64,000 nucleotides of DNA from Campylorhamphus procurvoides (Eukaryota > Chordata > Aves > Passeriformes > Dendrocolaptidae), in assembly GCA_013396655.1 (NCBI GenBank), contig WBMV01001018.1, positions 2,250,778-2,314,777 of the forward strand, read 5' to 3'. Below, one piece after another: positions 25,001 to 39,000 of this stretch (position 1 is its first letter; each line of letters opens with the position of its first letter). Position numbers and translations under genes: made by a program. The notes beneath the pieces are model-generated. The model had not been told where the DNA came from. It worked only from the letters and a program-made list of their open reading frames with translations, and made no database searches.

Positions 25001-27299
25001 CATTGAAGAGCTTTGCATAAAAATTATGGTATTACAAATGACAAAAAGCAGGATAATATGAAGCCAGCACCACTTATTAAGTAGCTGTTATGCTACTCGA
25101 GTTGTTTGCAGGAATTCATTCAAGAGTAGAAGTTTTCAGCCCAAATATTTTCAAGACTTCAGCCGAGGCCCCAGAGGGCAGCAGTTCATTTAGGAATGGG
25201 ACATTACAGTAACAGGCATGAATAAGAGGCCTCTTAAGATTACACAGAGAAGTCACGAGGAGAAACCAAGGGTCTCCAAGAAGCTGTCAGAGCACATAAC
25301 CAGCTTAAGGACCCAAACAGCAATTAATGTAAAGCTTGTTTTAGGAAAGATGTGACCCATCTGGGCCTCGGTTACCCTAAAACCCATGGAAAAAACACTG
25401 TATGGTTCAAGGGGAAGTCTTCATCTATATAGTATTGAGATCCAGAGACCAAAAGCTTCATAAGGCTTTTGCCACCATAGGAAAAAAGCTGCAAATGCTG
25501 TAAATAAAAGAAATAAAACTCTCTCTGATTACATTTCCGTAAGATTAGCAATGACAGATGCCCACGTATCAGAGAAAGCAGAACAACACAGAGCTAATCT
25601 GCAAATACAATGACTACAGTTTTGATATTTAAATGTGAAGCTTAAGTATAATGAACAAATGCACTAAATTGATTTCAGCTTGCCAGGTAGAACAGAACCA
25701 ATCAGTTTATTTCTAATTGCTCTATCAAAGTTTCATACTCTGAAATGAACATCAAGATACATCATCCAGGCCTGAGAATTTTGCAGATCTGCATTTCTCA
25801 GCCACCTCAAAGAGCATTCCACAGGAATACTTCTTTATAAATCATATAAACAAAGTCACAGAGGATTAAATTGCATATTCATTAATGCAGTTTCTTTTCT
25901 TCAAAATGGTACTCTGATGATTGACTAATAAACTTAATTATTTTTAAAACCTGATTACTTTGGAAACGCACTATCAAGTAGAAATATATACAACAGGAAA
26001 AATTTTGGTCCCTGCAGCAAACTCTCAAAAAATTCCCTTTCAACCTACTGCCTCATTTTCTGGAGTAAATCTGCCCATTGGGCTCATGATAAAGACTAAA
26101 CCTAAAATAATATTACAAACAGCTCCGCTGAGCTTGCAGCAAATTATGAGTTTTATAGGTGCAAGGGGAAAGCAGGTTTTATGGTAACACTAAAATGACT
26201 GGTGCAAAACACTATAAAGCTTGCTGCTGCTTGGGAAAGAAGTGCTCCATATTTAAGAGGCAAAAAAGGCGTGTGCAAATCTGTATAAAATAATGGAAAT
26301 GGCTTCTGTAAATAGTTGGACATACTTAGGTGTGCATTTCTTAAATCTGTTACAGGCTAATAAAACCAAAAAACCTCCAAGGCTTTTCCTACCCTTATTC
26401 ATATGCTCCCAGCTCAAGTGCAGCATCTGAGCTGCATCTGAGTGTGAAGCCTGTAATGTTGGGCTCCATCTTCAAACCTCGAAGGAAAGTGTTCCAGTTT
26501 GCCCAAACCCTTTTACATAACTAAAACTGAGCATCTTTAACAGTCAAATGGCAACTACTCCTGAACTGGTCTTGAAAACATTAATCAGCCATCCTCGAGG
26601 TAGTGGCCAAGGAAGTCCTTGGGAATGGCCAATTTTCCATTGGTGCTTTGGAAAAAGTCCTCTCCTTGCAACTACACATTTTTAAAACCATTAAAGCAAC
26701 TCTAGTTCTGCAGGAGCTTATTGGAAACCAAAGCAATCTGAGCCCAGTTCCACAGTTCCAAGAGCAAGTATTTTGTACTTTTATTCTTTTAACCATTTTC
26801 TAACATATCAACAGTTTTGCAGAAATCTGATCAGCAGACCTGCAAAGGAATATCCTCCCTCTCTAACAAAGATTTATGGTATTGAGTTCTCATAATTCAA
26901 TATATGATGAAAAACAATGCTATTAAACAAAGATTTTAATCTTTTTTCTTATTGTGATGAATTATCAATATCATGCTTTATCAATCATACATTATTATCT
27001 AAAAATGGTGAGAGCTTTTGTGCTGTATCCAAGTTTTAGACTTAATAAATAGCTATTAATATCTACTATAAAAAATTGCTCTATGAAGAGATGCCCTTCC
27101 ATTTTTTGCATCCCCATGAAGAATAAATGCCCTGCAACTGTAAGAGTTGCTCAGTGCTAATTCAAGCATTACTGGTTCCATTTGCAGTAATGTCATCATT
27201 CAAACATCAGCAATGGTTATAGCCTCACAAATGTTATGGTGTCCCGTGGCTTTGTTTGGGGACTTCACGGATCTTTTTGTGAATCATCATTTAATCAAG
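22001..27299. other. Non-coding unique DNA
   Basis: No gene is supported. A G+C-richer patch at about 24100-24290 yields overlapping frames of 109 and 128 codons on opposite strands, rich in Cys, Pro, Gln and Trp as expected of chance frames. At 25167-25184 a GGCCCCAGAGGGCAGCAG word partly fits the CTCF core. At 25721-25730 TCTATCAAAG fits a TCF/LEF or SOX word inside A+T-rich DNA. Neither is more than suggestive. Confidence 0.55.
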
Positions 27300-27313
27300 A
27301 ACAACAACAACAA
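27300..27313 (+). repeat. Short (AAC)n run
   Basis: Four to five AAC units ending in an A-run. Minor simple repeat. Confidence 0.8.
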
Positions 27314-30300
27314 AATCCAGTAAATGAACTAACTCTTGGGCAAAAGCATAATATATCAGGCCACTTCAAAGATTCATCCATCCATGTTGCACAACAATGC
27401 ACACTCTGCATGCAAAACCCAACACCTGGTGAGTATTGCCCATATGAACCAGCAGGCATGGCTTTTGATAAATATTTTTATGCCTGAGTTTCACGTTTTA
27501 CTCTTGCAGTTCACTACTACACTTCTACCAGGTTTTCTACAATTCCTTCATTTTTAATGATAAAGCAGTATTGGCAGAGTTATTCAAACAATATTCATCT
27601 TGCTTAACAACTACCCAGTGTACTGAAATTATATTTTCCTATTTATCATATATCAAAAGGTGGAGGTAAGACAGGCTTAAGAAATACAGCTGCAGAGCAG
27701 CAAACATTAAACCTTGTGCAAAGTAATAAATTAACAAAATGTGCTTTGAAGTTACTTATCACAGAGCTCCAGCACCTTCACTTGAAAAGTGGGAAAATAT
27801 CCTGGCACTTCAACAAGTATAGTCCAACTCATTGATTTCCAATCTCTGCATTGCAAGTGACAGAATAAAGGCAGAGGACACAAAAATAAGACCAGGCTCC
27901 CATTTTCAGAATGAGGCTCTTCTACAACTCTGCTGGGCTGAGATTGGCAGGAGATACCATGAGATAAAGATCAGGTGAGTGGATGGTGAGGGTGTACAGC
28001 CCTTGCAATACTCAGGGCTGTCATCCAATGCACTTCCTGTGACTGCATCACTGTCTGCTGCTGCTCCTGGCTCTTTGCTAGAGCTACTGCTCCTTTCTTA
28101 TGAAGAATAAAAATGACATCCAGCGGTTTTGACTGGTTGGGGTTTTTTGTTTCCATTTTTTTTGTTTGTGTTTAACTATTTCCTTTTCATTGAACACATT
28201 AACAGAGAAGAACTTGCACCTATGGCTTGATGGAAAAAGAGCAGCTTGGCAGATCATGCCACTTACAGTAAGAGAACTACAACATCACTCAAGCAGCTGT
28301 TTACAGCACAGTCAGATTATCCACAATAATCTGAAGCTTCAGAACTCAAAAGGTCACAGTAACAAGAAAATTCCTCTGAGAAGTAGCCAGGTTTTCATCA
28401 AGGCAGGAATCCATGGCAGGGAAGAGCTGCATTTGTGCTTTGTGGTTTCTGACTTGCTCATTGTGAGACAGACAGTTGTTTCAGCCTCACAAAAGTTAGT
28501 TTGAGTGCCGTGATGCAACTTTAACTCCTATTGCCTGAAGGAGTTATTACACGTAATGAAACAAACTAGGAAAAGCAAAGATGAACTCCTCACTACAATG
28601 CCCCGTCAACATGTCTCATTGAACAAAGCCTTTTGCTCTTCAGGACATATCCCACATTTTGGGAACGTAATTCCTGGGGATAAAAAAATACTTATATCAG
28701 GCCAGCACTAGTGCACATGGCTACACTTGCAATAACTGAATTTACCAGGCATAGAGTAGCCTTTCCTCAGAAACCACCTCCAGAATTCGAAATAAAATTG
28801 GATATTTCAATGAAGAGAGAAGAATGGAGTTGTATTTTGTGTAATTAGCATCACACCATCTCTCCCAAGTGTTAAAGTGATCACAACTCAAGCGTAAAAG
28901 CAATAAGCTATTCAGTCAACTTTCCACAAGAGTTCTGACCCCAAGCATTAAAGCCATTTTGGTTACAAAAATTCTTATTATCAAACCTTGCAGTATTTAC
29001 ACGCACTACATGGATAACAAATCATACACCAATGTAATCCTTTTTTTAAAAATGAAACTCAACAGTTAAGGTTCAAAGAAAGAATTCCTTGAGAACTGTA
29101 TTGTATCAGCCCTTTGTTTGAGGTTCTGTATTCATACCTTAGCTAACACTGCTAAGACCCAAAGCAAGAAAATGATACTTGCTCAGTCACAGAGGAATCT
29201 GTTGCCATGGGAAACACAAAGATATCAACTCAGGAACTGGTAGCAGGAGTAAATGAAAATCCACTTTTCAAACATACAAAGAAAGTACACAGGGCTATGC
29301 AACAATTGTGATTCGAACCCAATTTAAGTAAGGGAATATAATTTTTGAGTATGGTAGCTCTATCCGCACAATCCATATGTCTTCTGTTTTACCTTCCTAT
29401 CCATCAGGAACTCCTCTGCTCTGCCCATCTGCAGGGTGACAGAAATAGACCTGCACATTCACCCCAGTGCATATTTTTCTGTAAAATACTTTTCCCACAC
29501 AAGGCAAAACGGGCTCAGCAAAATACACAGGAAAATAATCACCGAGAATTAACTCATCCTTGTACAGAATATTGTGTTTTAAGATCTGATACATTACCTT
29601 CTAAAAACCTAGAGTTCCTCTCAGCATTAAAGTATGAACCCTAAACACCCACCAATTGATAACTCAATTTAAGTGATTTATAACTCACTTCAAAGTTTTG
29701 TTATACATGTTAATTTCTGAAAATCTAATTTCAACAAAGTTTTGCTGACAAAGCAAAGTTAAATAATTTGCAACTTGCTAATGACAAATGAGATGAAATG
29801 CAGAGATAGCGATGTCATAGCTTCATAATTTACTCAATATCCAGAGGATTAAAACTTTGTTATGAATCAATAATCCATCAGCCGTGGTGTTGTGAAGCAA
29901 ATCTGATATTGGTATTTAAATTTCTACTAAAATTTCTGAGTGGAAAAAAAGCTTGGGATGTTTTGTTCAGCTTTGAAAAAACTATGCATTGATCAACAAA
30001 AAAAAAAATGCTCCAAAGTGCTTTGGTTTAGTCTGAGTTCAGATTTTAAGGCAGCCCAGAACTCAGATGAAACTTCAGTAGTTAAATGCCTTAAGATGCT
30101 ACTGGTGAGCATCACTGTTCAATGCTGCAGCTCAGGTGAGTCAAACACTTCCAGCTCATTTCAGACCAGGATGTCTTTTTCTGCCCCTATGCAGTTGATG
30201 CCCCTGATGGAAGTTGTGCCCGAGGTTCTCCTGCACTCTTTGCCAAAATAAAAACAAATAAATCAAGATTCAGATACCTTGTGAAACTAAATTCCAGTTT

Positions 30301-30949
30301 TGTGCTACGCTTTTCCACGTTTTTTGCTTATTACCCCTGGCATCTAAAGGTGGGGGCTCAGCAGCATTATCCTGTCACTGGCTGCTGCTCAGACCAGCAA
30401 ATGGCTCACAAAACACTCAGCTGGCATTCTGTTTACATGTTTGTGTTGTACTTTCAAGGCTCCACAGCATCATGCACGTAAATGTCTCATTCTGTACAAG
30501 TTGCTTATGAGAGAGTAACTTCAGATACTAAATATTTAACCTAACACTACTAGTAATTAGACAGTAATTAAACTCAATATTGTGGCAGGCCTCCAACTTT
30601 ATTCTCGAGCTCAAAGAGAAAATGCAAGCACTGTACTGAGACCCTCTCCCACTCTAATTTAGCAGGCAGAGAACAAACCTGCAGGTTCCTTATTCACCTA
30701 CAGGCTTCATGTTCAGACCAACCCCAAGTCTCTAAGATAGCAGAGTGTCAAGGTTAGTCATAACTTCCTCTCTCAAGAAAAGTATACCCTGCAAGACAGA
30801 TTTTCACGGGAACAAATTTGCAGTCTAGACTGCTTTGATTTCTACTTGTTTGCAAAAGTCACCAAGTGTTACATTCTCCCTAAACTGAATCACTCCCCTG
30901 GGAGGAGCAAAGTCACCGTAGCACAAGCACTGAAGTTTCCTGATCTCCG

Positions 30950-30963
30950 AATAAATAAATAAA
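30950..30963 (+). repeat. Short (AATA)n run
   Basis: Three and a half AATA units. Minor simple repeat. Confidence 0.8.
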
Positions 30964-33182
30964 GCACAGGCACTGGGGGTTGCCCTCAGCAAAAGTGACA
31001 GTAAGTGTGCAAAAGCTGAAGTCTTTGAGCATCCTGTCTAATGAACACATTTCCAGGTTTTCCCTGTAATGGGATGCTGGCTGGTAACTGAAAAGCTTTG
31101 CTTGCAGCTTGCATTTCAAGACATGTCCAAATAATCTGCTTGACAGATAATGAAACTTTGAGCAATTACCTTTAGCTGGAAGCAGAGTTCTTCAAATATC
31201 ACTTTCACATTGATTTGCGATGAAATTAATTATGTTTTCCTGCAAGCTGGAACCCACAGCTAAAATCAGAGCCTAATCAAACCAACTGGGACTAAGACAG
31301 TGGTAAAAGAACCCTTAAAATATAGAAGAGGAAAAAATGACTCCTGGTCTTTGACAGAGCGCCTTGGCTCCCTGTCGGGGGATAAGGGTTAAATCTCATC
31401 CCAAACAGCCAGAAGCCCTTGCAGTCCACTAACAAGGGTGAGGGATTACCAGGAGCTCCACATCTGTTATTGACAATGCTGATGAGCCTAATTGGCAACA
31501 TGCAGCTGATCCCCCTGCAGCAGCAGGGGAGAGAAACAAATAAAGAGCGCAAAGGTGGCTAAGACAGCTTGAGCACTGCACTTCCCGGAGTGGCTGTGGC
31601 TGACCTGCTCCTGCAGCTCCCAGTGCAGCTCCCCTGGCAGAGCCCTGCCCAGGGTGAGGGGCTGCTGCAGCTCTGCTCTTCTGACACACACACAGAACAG
31701 GCAGAGACAGCCAACGTGACAGCAGGACTCATCCAAGAAGGCCACGACTTTCTGGAAGAACAAACCTAGCCTACCTGCTTCCCCCAAAATAATTTACTAA
31801 AGAATTACAGTTCTCCCTTCTCAGCAAAACCCTGGAGGCTGTGACAACACTCTCTGCAGGAAATGTTTTATCACAGCAATTTTTTTAAACAAAAGAAGTT
31901 ACCTAGATTTTCCTAGTTTAATTTCTGATCTCTTAAGATTTTGTTCTAACAGTTACACTACAAGCAAAGCAGGATATTCTTGTTCATTACCAAAACTTAA
32001 CACATCCCCCCAGCATGACTTGGCTTTGAACAGGGATCACACTCCACAGTTCAATGGCCAAGTTGTTCAGCATTATAGCAGCTACCTCAAGAGTTAGGAG
32101 AAAACAAAAACTATGTCATTAGGCCTCAAGTCATAAAATTAAGTACATGCCAGGTTCCCAAAGTGACCTTGGATCTTTTATTATCATTTACAAAACAGTA
32201 GTTGGTGTCCAAGGCATTTTATTAAAAGGGTTTCCCCTTGCAAACACTAATCTACACACCTGGATTCCCTTCTTCCAAGCCTCTTTCCCCAGCAAGATCC
32301 CAGCTGCCAAGGCATGCTCTTGAAGTCCATGAAGCACTCTTAATCAAAATGTGATTAGAATGCTGATATCACCACGTGCCAGAAATATGCCAAAAGGAGA
32401 GCCAAAGTGTGTAATTAGTGAGCAACTGCAGCTACAGAGAGCCTTCAGGAAAGGCAAAGCCAGGTGGAAAGTGTGAGTCCACCCTGGGTACAGCTCCCTC
32501 TTACACTCAAACTGGCTCTGGCCACCAGTGACACCCATACTAACCTCAGTCTCCTAATTAGTCGGAACACATTTCAAAGTCATTGGAAAGACACTCGAGG
32601 GTTTTTTTTTTAGGGTTTAAGCTTTTCATTAGCTTGTGAGATCAATACATTCTCTCTGTACTAACAGAATATAAAAGAAACAAATCAAGACAAACTAAAC
32701 CAGCTTTTCAACCTTCCTGGACTTTCCCAGCCTTGATATGTCCCAAGTTATATCTATAACTGGAAGAAACTGTCGTTTAATTTACTCCCCTTTTGACTAA
32801 AGGCAGCCATTAGAAAGAAGAGTCAGGAGTTTGGTATCATAACCCACCTCAATATTGACAACTATAAAAGTCTACCCAAACCCTGTTAGACATGGTTGGT
32901 CCCAGCCATCCACCTCAGCTGAAGTCACAAAGTGTGCAGCAAGAGCATGATGACTCTTCTTTCACCAGCAATCAAGGAAACCTTCAAGCAACAATCCTGT
33001 TTTCTGTTAACATGGAACCTCAAAATGACTGCCTGGTTAAAAATTACAAAGACATCCACATTAGGAAAGGCAGGAGTATTAAAAATGCCTTTCTCCAAGG
33101 GCTATCAAGAGCTAACAAGAAAACGATTCAAAAAGGCTCTATGAAAATGCACTCTGGCAGATCCTTCAATGCTTTCACAGTC

Positions 33183-33197
33183 TTTTTTTTTTTTTTT
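33183..33197 (+). repeat. T15 homopolymer
   Basis: Uninterrupted T run; no retroposed body is recognisable next to it. Confidence 0.85.
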
Positions 33198-34430
33198 ACA
33201 CATGCTTCTCTCATTCTGTAGTTTATTCACAAATTTTGTGAGTTCATAACTAATATCCTTCCAGGTGGCATTTGTCAACACATCCCGGAGTGATGAACTG
33301 CTATGAGATCTGCTTCACCATTTGGGATTCTGAATGCTCTATCCCAAACACCTCAGAAATCCCCAGATCAAACTTCAAACAGTAGCTGCATATTAAGTAA
33401 TTTTCTTTCACTTCATATTGAAATGAATATTTCCTTTAGTTAAACAAATGCAAAATCAGTTTTGCTTCACGTTCAGGGAGTAGCCAGACTTGAGAGGGCA
33501 TTTGAGAAAGGAGTCTTGGCTGAAAAGCTGCCTGCAAGATTTGCTGCAGCACCCACAGGAGCCTAGAACTCAACTGCATGACATCACCTGCAACTTCTCA
33601 TGCATCTGCAATCCACAGGCCACTTAGGCCTCTCTCCAGGCAAGAATCAAATTTCAAAGCAGGACAGATCCATTCAGCAATCAGCCCTTCAGTTTGGACA
33701 GGCTTCTCCTCTCCCTCCAGAAGGCCTCTCTCCCATCTGTTTATTCTCACATGCCTCTATTAGAATTCCTTGCCATGTCATGTGCATTACAATAGATTTG
33801 TTTTACATGACCAGAAAACAAGTTTTTAAACATGTGCTATGCATTAACTATCACATATATTCAGCAGGGAAAGGAGAACATTTCTGGAGTACAGTAATTT
33901 TACAGACTCTGGTTTCTAATAAATCTTCACAGCTACCCTAAGCTGCATTAGCAAGTTCCAGTTTGTTGTCAAGCCTGTGCACAACATCCCTCAGTGACAT
34001 GTCAAATCTTTCCGAGGCAGCTGAACTCCAAAAGCTGTCCTCATTGGCAGGAAACTTGTCACATTAAATTGCCACCTCTTGTCAGGTAAAGATGTATGAG
34101 CTGATATCCCTCTGTTGCTGATGACACAAACTGTCCTTTCACTTTGGGTATATTATGAATCTCCAGTTTCTTACTATGAGCAAAGATGTATCTCACTATG
34201 AGAGAGGGAATATTGCTTGCTGACCACTTTAAGCATGGTTTATTTTAATTATAGACAAAGGAATACAGACCTAAGTTTTTTTCAATTGTTTTGTTTAGTT
34301 TTCACTTTGTTTGCTTATCTTTCTAGAGAATCAAAAAGTAAAAATATTTTCATTATCTCCTCTCAAGTTTTGTTTCCATAATGTTGCCCAAATGTATATT
34401 TACTGTTTCCAAACGTTCTGAAAGAGCTTG

Positions 34431-34490
34431 AACAGGGAGGCTGGACCAGATGACCCAGTGTGGTTCCCTCCAGCCTCACCCACTCTGATT
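34431..34490 (+). mobile_element. CR1 retrotransposon 3' tail
   Basis: The words GGAGGCTGGACCAGATGACC, then GGTTCCCTCCAGCCTCACCCA, then CTCTGATT follow the sense-strand CR1 terminus (a GGTTGGACTAGATGA..TCCCTTCCAACC..ATTCTGTGATT pattern). Only about 60 bp of the 3' end remain, consistent with severe 5' truncation at insertion. It points to the plus strand. No coding sequence is included. Confidence 0.75.
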
Positions 34491-35931
34491 ACTGTGCATC
34501 ATTGCTGCTCCTTACAAGGCCTTTGAAGCAGAGTTTTGCAAGAAGGAATCACCTGTTTTAATATGTGGCCTATTACATAGCACACAGATAATGGAGTATT
34601 GAATCGCACAGGATTTGGCTTTGTGTCATCCCTTTACAGTCACAGGATGGCAATCTGTTTCTTACCAAGCAAGGCAATCAGACAAACCAGTTAAGATTTT
34701 GGCAAGCCCACCATCTCTGTAACCAGTGGAAGGGAAGGTACCACAAATGCTGTGCAGCCCATTCCAAAGCCCCAGAGCAGTCAGGGCAAAGCTGAGTGCA
34801 AGACATAAGTGCTCTGGGAGGATGGGCAGAATTTCCCAGGGAAGCATTTCCCCAGCTAGGAAGCAACAGCATGAAGTGAGGAATACAACAGGAGCTGAGA
34901 CACATCCACCAGCCATCAGACCCCACAGCACCACCCCAGTCACTGAGCTTCAGATCATCTCTCAGTTTTGCATTTCCACTTCTCATCCTGCCAATAACCC
35001 CCAATTCCAGAGCACTTAAAATGCAAACCTGGCTTCAGACAAAATTTTTTCTTTCTTGAAACAACAAAGCAACCACATCTCTAACTACTGAGGACAGAAC
35101 TAAATTTTCACCTCTATTTACAATTTTTCAATCACAAACAGGAAGTTACAGGTGATGCAACTGAAGGCTTTTTAAGCCAGAAAACAGAACTTTTGTGCTC
35201 CCTCAAAGACAACATTCTATTGAGCTGCACCAGCTTAGTCTGGCTGGAAACAGAAATTCCTAATAGCAGGCAGAAAGTTTTCCAAAGCCCTCTGAAGCAC
35301 TAGTGCTGATTAGGACTTTATTTCCTCACCTGCTTGCAGGAACACAGATTGCTTACTCTGTTCTCATCACAATCCGAAATGGCTCCAAGCAGTGCCTGGG
35401 AGCATAATTAAAAAAAATTGTGCCCCAGAGAAAACTGTGGAGAAGCCTGAGCTCACTCAGAAATGCATCCACAGCTTTTCCAGCTGACAGCAGGACAGGA
35501 GCTGCATAGCAAGTTCAACAGACAGCAGATTTAAGGTGATGTTGGACATTTTCTGGCATTTTACAAAATTTTGCAAGCTTCTCCAAGTTCTGCTGAATGG
35601 AAGTTCAAACTACCAAAAATCAGCACAAAACAGGTAAGAATTTTAAAATGTATAAAGCAGGTTGGGTTCGAGACAAAAATATATCAAAGCATGTATCAAG
35701 ATGTGGTTTTGGAAATGGGAGTACTGGTGAATAAAGGAATTCAAATTTCTTCACTGAAAATTTAATTGATGACAAAATGCTCAGAAGGGGACACATTTTT
35801 ACCCACTTTTGTGTCTCACATAAAATAGACCCTTTCCACTCACCATTTCTGTGATCCTAGACCCCAATTTAGATGATTCCATTATCATCTTAAAAGAAGA
35901 TAAATATATTAGGAAAATGAAGCTATAGACT
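34491..35931. other. Non-coding unique DNA
   Basis: Nothing gene-like is seen. Frames of 93-108 codons at 34662-35019 overlap on both strands. A phrase at 35822-35858 (CCCTTTCCACTCACCATTTC) weakly recalls a CR1 3' tail on the plus strand, but it is too short to call. Confidence 0.5.
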
Positions 35932-36070
35932 AATGATACCTTATTAAAATCCTATTTACATAGAATTAACATAAATACAAGTTGGTAAACCATATGCTAT
36001 GGCATCTGTTCCTCTGTGTATTAATAACAAGACTGTCCCCTATAGGGCTCTCAAATTAATATGTATTAGA
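35932..36070 (+). repeat. Duplicated A+T-rich element, copy A
   Basis: This segment aligns with 39514-39656 over its whole length in the same orientation. Shared blocks, in order, are GCTATAGAC, an AATTAA word, TAAACCATATGCT, CTGTTC, GTATTAATAACAAG, TCCCCT, AAATTAAT and TATTAG. The spacing from AAACC (35987) to TATTAATAACAA (36019) is 32 nt in both. By eye about two thirds to three quarters of positions agree. The element has no reading frame and is rich in homeodomain/POU-type ATTA words. It may be a locally duplicated enhancer or a copy of an ancient interspersed repeat. Confidence 0.7.
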
Positions 36071-39000
36071 ATATATTACAAAGTATTTGGATTCTCTTGA
36101 CAATATAATTTGTAGCTGGATTATACGTAGGCTTCTAGTTTGGAATTACTGCTGTTACACTATATATCAGCCGTTCCTTCTAATGTGATTAAAGTACACC
36201 ACTTGGCTCTTCTGCTATTAAAACTTCATGGAATTGTGTCAATTTTCAAGTGCTCAGCTCCTTACTGTTCAAGTATTTTCAGTTTGAAACAATATTTCAG
36301 TCCTTTACCAACCACAGCATTATTTAGGAGCTTTGTTTTCCAACCTCCTGGACACTTAATGTGTCAAACACCCAGCAGCGTTTGCTAATTAGGTTAGGAA
36401 AAAACTCGTGTAACAGAACTAAAAGACCTTGAAATCTGAAGTTTAAGAGATACATATTCCATTTCAGACACCAAGCATTCCATAAATATGTGGTTGCATC
36501 TTCCAAAGAAACTAACAGATGCCTCCCTGCATTGAATAAACAAGTGTTTGTATGTGCTCTTGAAGACTATGAAGAATATTTTGGGAGATCAATAAAGTGT
36601 TTTATGCCCTACTGGTTTTATACTTGCACTTCTTTTCTTTGCCATATTGTAACAGAAAAAATATCCACAAAAACCCTTGGGTTTTTTCCAGGTCAGCTAC
36701 AGTTTAGTAGCTAAAAAGGTTTAAAAACCAAATGCTGAAATAAGAAATTCCACATAATCCAACTTCAGAACTATTAAGGCCCCTTTCTTCATAGGGCAGA
36801 GACCGCCCTCAAGGGCTACCTATCAAAGGCTGCTCTCAGAATATCTCTGTAAAATGCTTCCCCTGTTTTAAAAGGTAATAAAAAAAGGAAAAAAAAAAGC
36901 TGTATGTGGGCAAGTCACTTAAAGAGCAAGAGAAACCCAGAGACAGGTACAGCATTTCCACGTGCATCAGGAGTATCCACGCCACAAGGTCAACACACTC
37001 TCATCCCTCACAAGGTATCAGCACCCAGGCAAGGCAAGTTCTCACCTCACATTCCCCTTTGGGGTCTGTCCCCCCTGTACATTCCAAGCTCAAGAGTCTA
37101 TTTTGGCATTTCTCCTTCAGTAACTCCCCACATAAACCAGGCACTACCAAAAGCCTTATCAAAGCTCACCTGGTTAGCCAGGCCTGCAGCCAAAGGCTGC
37201 TGCTCCTTGCCATGTCCCCATGGCAGAGACCCCCTGCCCACAGCTCTCAGACTCCAGGGAGCTGCTCCACACACCTCACAATAGTTCATTAAAAACCAAA
37301 ACTGCACCGGAAAATGCCAACTCATGTACTGAAGGTACCTTTTAAACCAACTCAAATACAAATAAATCAGCTAAGACCCCCCAGGTGCCACCTTTGTATG
37401 TGTTTTGTGCCAGGGAGGAGCTCAGGAAGCCTTTCCCCAGAAGCTGCTCCAGCACTCCCACACTGTCCCAGGCTATTCCTCCCCAAACACCTCCCAAACT
37501 CACCAGTGGCAGGAGGTTCTGGCAAACCCAAGCTGGGAGCTCGAGGAGTCCCTTCTGCAGGCACCAAACCCCAGAGAGAAGGGGTCTGTGGGGCAGGGAC
37601 AGACCCCACACAGCCATGCCTGTCCTGCCCTCACCTTCTGAGGGGCGATGGCAACCTGAGCCCTGCTAATCCTCCTCAGCTGGAGCCAATAACCCCTGTA
37701 TTGATGCTGCTCAGCTGAACTCACCACACCTGCTGGGGGAACCCCTGGGGTGGCACCTCCCCTCACACACCTGTGCCTTGTTTGGTCCCCACGCCAAGGC
37801 AGAGCTGCTTCCCCTTGGCCTTGGGTCTCTGAGGCACTACAGCAAAACCTTGCTGCAAACTTCTTATCCATGTATAAGTTTAGAGTTGAGCCTCAGGACT
37901 TTTGAGAGCAAGCATGTGTTTGTAAATCAGAACTGCATTTCATTGCCGGGCTGCTTTAGGGTTTAGATTTCTGGAATATTTTTCCAAGAAATGATCCTAA
38001 AGTCCCCCAGGTTTCTTGGGGTACCTGAAATGCTCCAAATCAAGACCTATAGCTCTTATATTGTCTCCACAATGCTCTGTGGGAGCTCTCTCTGTTCATA
38101 GCTGGGGAAACCAAGGCTCAGGCAAGTGGCAGGAATGGCAGCCCCAGTCAGGACGAGCCCCCTTGTCCTCAGCAGGGAACCCTGGGGACACACTGCATTC
38201 CTGACCACCTCCCACACGGGCTGCTCAACATCCCAGGACAATTTTAAGATGCCTAGTGAGAGACTCAGAAGTACAGAGGTATTTACATTGGTGTCACTTT
38301 TATACACTCAGAGCAACTTTTGCTCTTTCACGTCTCTCAGCTGAGTTGATATGAATGCCCTGACACCCCAAGACTGATTGCAGGACAGATGTACCTTAGG
38401 AATAGATCCTGCCCTAATGTTCTCAAAGTAATACTGAAACCGGGTTTTCAAAAACTGTAAAGAAAATGCATTGTGTAGAAAATACTACAAAAAGGTTGTT
38501 CTTACTGTGGTGGTGTGTTTTCACAGTTCAGGGGCCCGCCTCATTATGTTTGAGTTTTCAGCTTCTGCTAACGCAGGAATGGATCCAACATGGCATTCCT
38601 TTTGTATCCACAGCACAAGGAGACACATTAATGACCCAGTCTTTCCTTGCAGGGCACTTTTTCCCTGCAGTTGTGTTCTGTGCAGCAAGCCAGGCTCCTG
38701 CTCGGGAGCCAAGGGACAGCCAAGGCCAAGGACAGCCCGCCCTGCTCCAGCTGTGCCACAGCGAGCCCACTGCTCCTCATAAGTCAAACCAAGCAGACAC
38801 AGCACGGGTCATTCCAGGTGTTGGGCATGAGCTGCACCTTTTCTGGGATCAGAGGAAAGTTAAAGCCAGAGGAAGAAACAAAAAAGTGAATGGTCCTCGC
38901 TTGTTCCACTCTGGGTTGTCTTCTCCAAGATTAAATCCACATTACCCTTATTTTCAGGCTTATGCAATCTTCTGCCTGGCACTCCAGTAAAAGATGGAAG

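Larger units (their letters stand above)
27314..34430. other. Non-coding unique DNA
   Basis: About 7 kb with no recognised gene. Simple-sequence landmarks are a T/G-rich patch at 28138-28172, an A-run at about 29998-30009, (AATA)n at 30950-30963 and a 15-T run at 33183-33197. A G+C-richer patch at 31560-31700 produces overlapping chance frames on both strands. No splice pair, tandem array or transposon end was found. Confidence 0.55.

Noticed and set aside
35822..35858. Possible CR1 3' tail on the plus strand
   Set aside because: Only about 30 bases are suggestive (CCCTTTCCACTCACCATTTC), without the preceding diagnostic block.
36904..37871. Cluster of frames of 80-134 codons on both strands
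   Set aside because: Their density follows the local G+C content; the peptides are Pro/Ser/Cys-rich without a family pattern, and no CpG island or splice pair supports them.
38466..38990. Plus-strand ATG frame of 174 codons
   Set aside because: It lies in a G+C-richer patch with frames of similar size on the other strand, and shows no domain, no signal peptide and no splice context.
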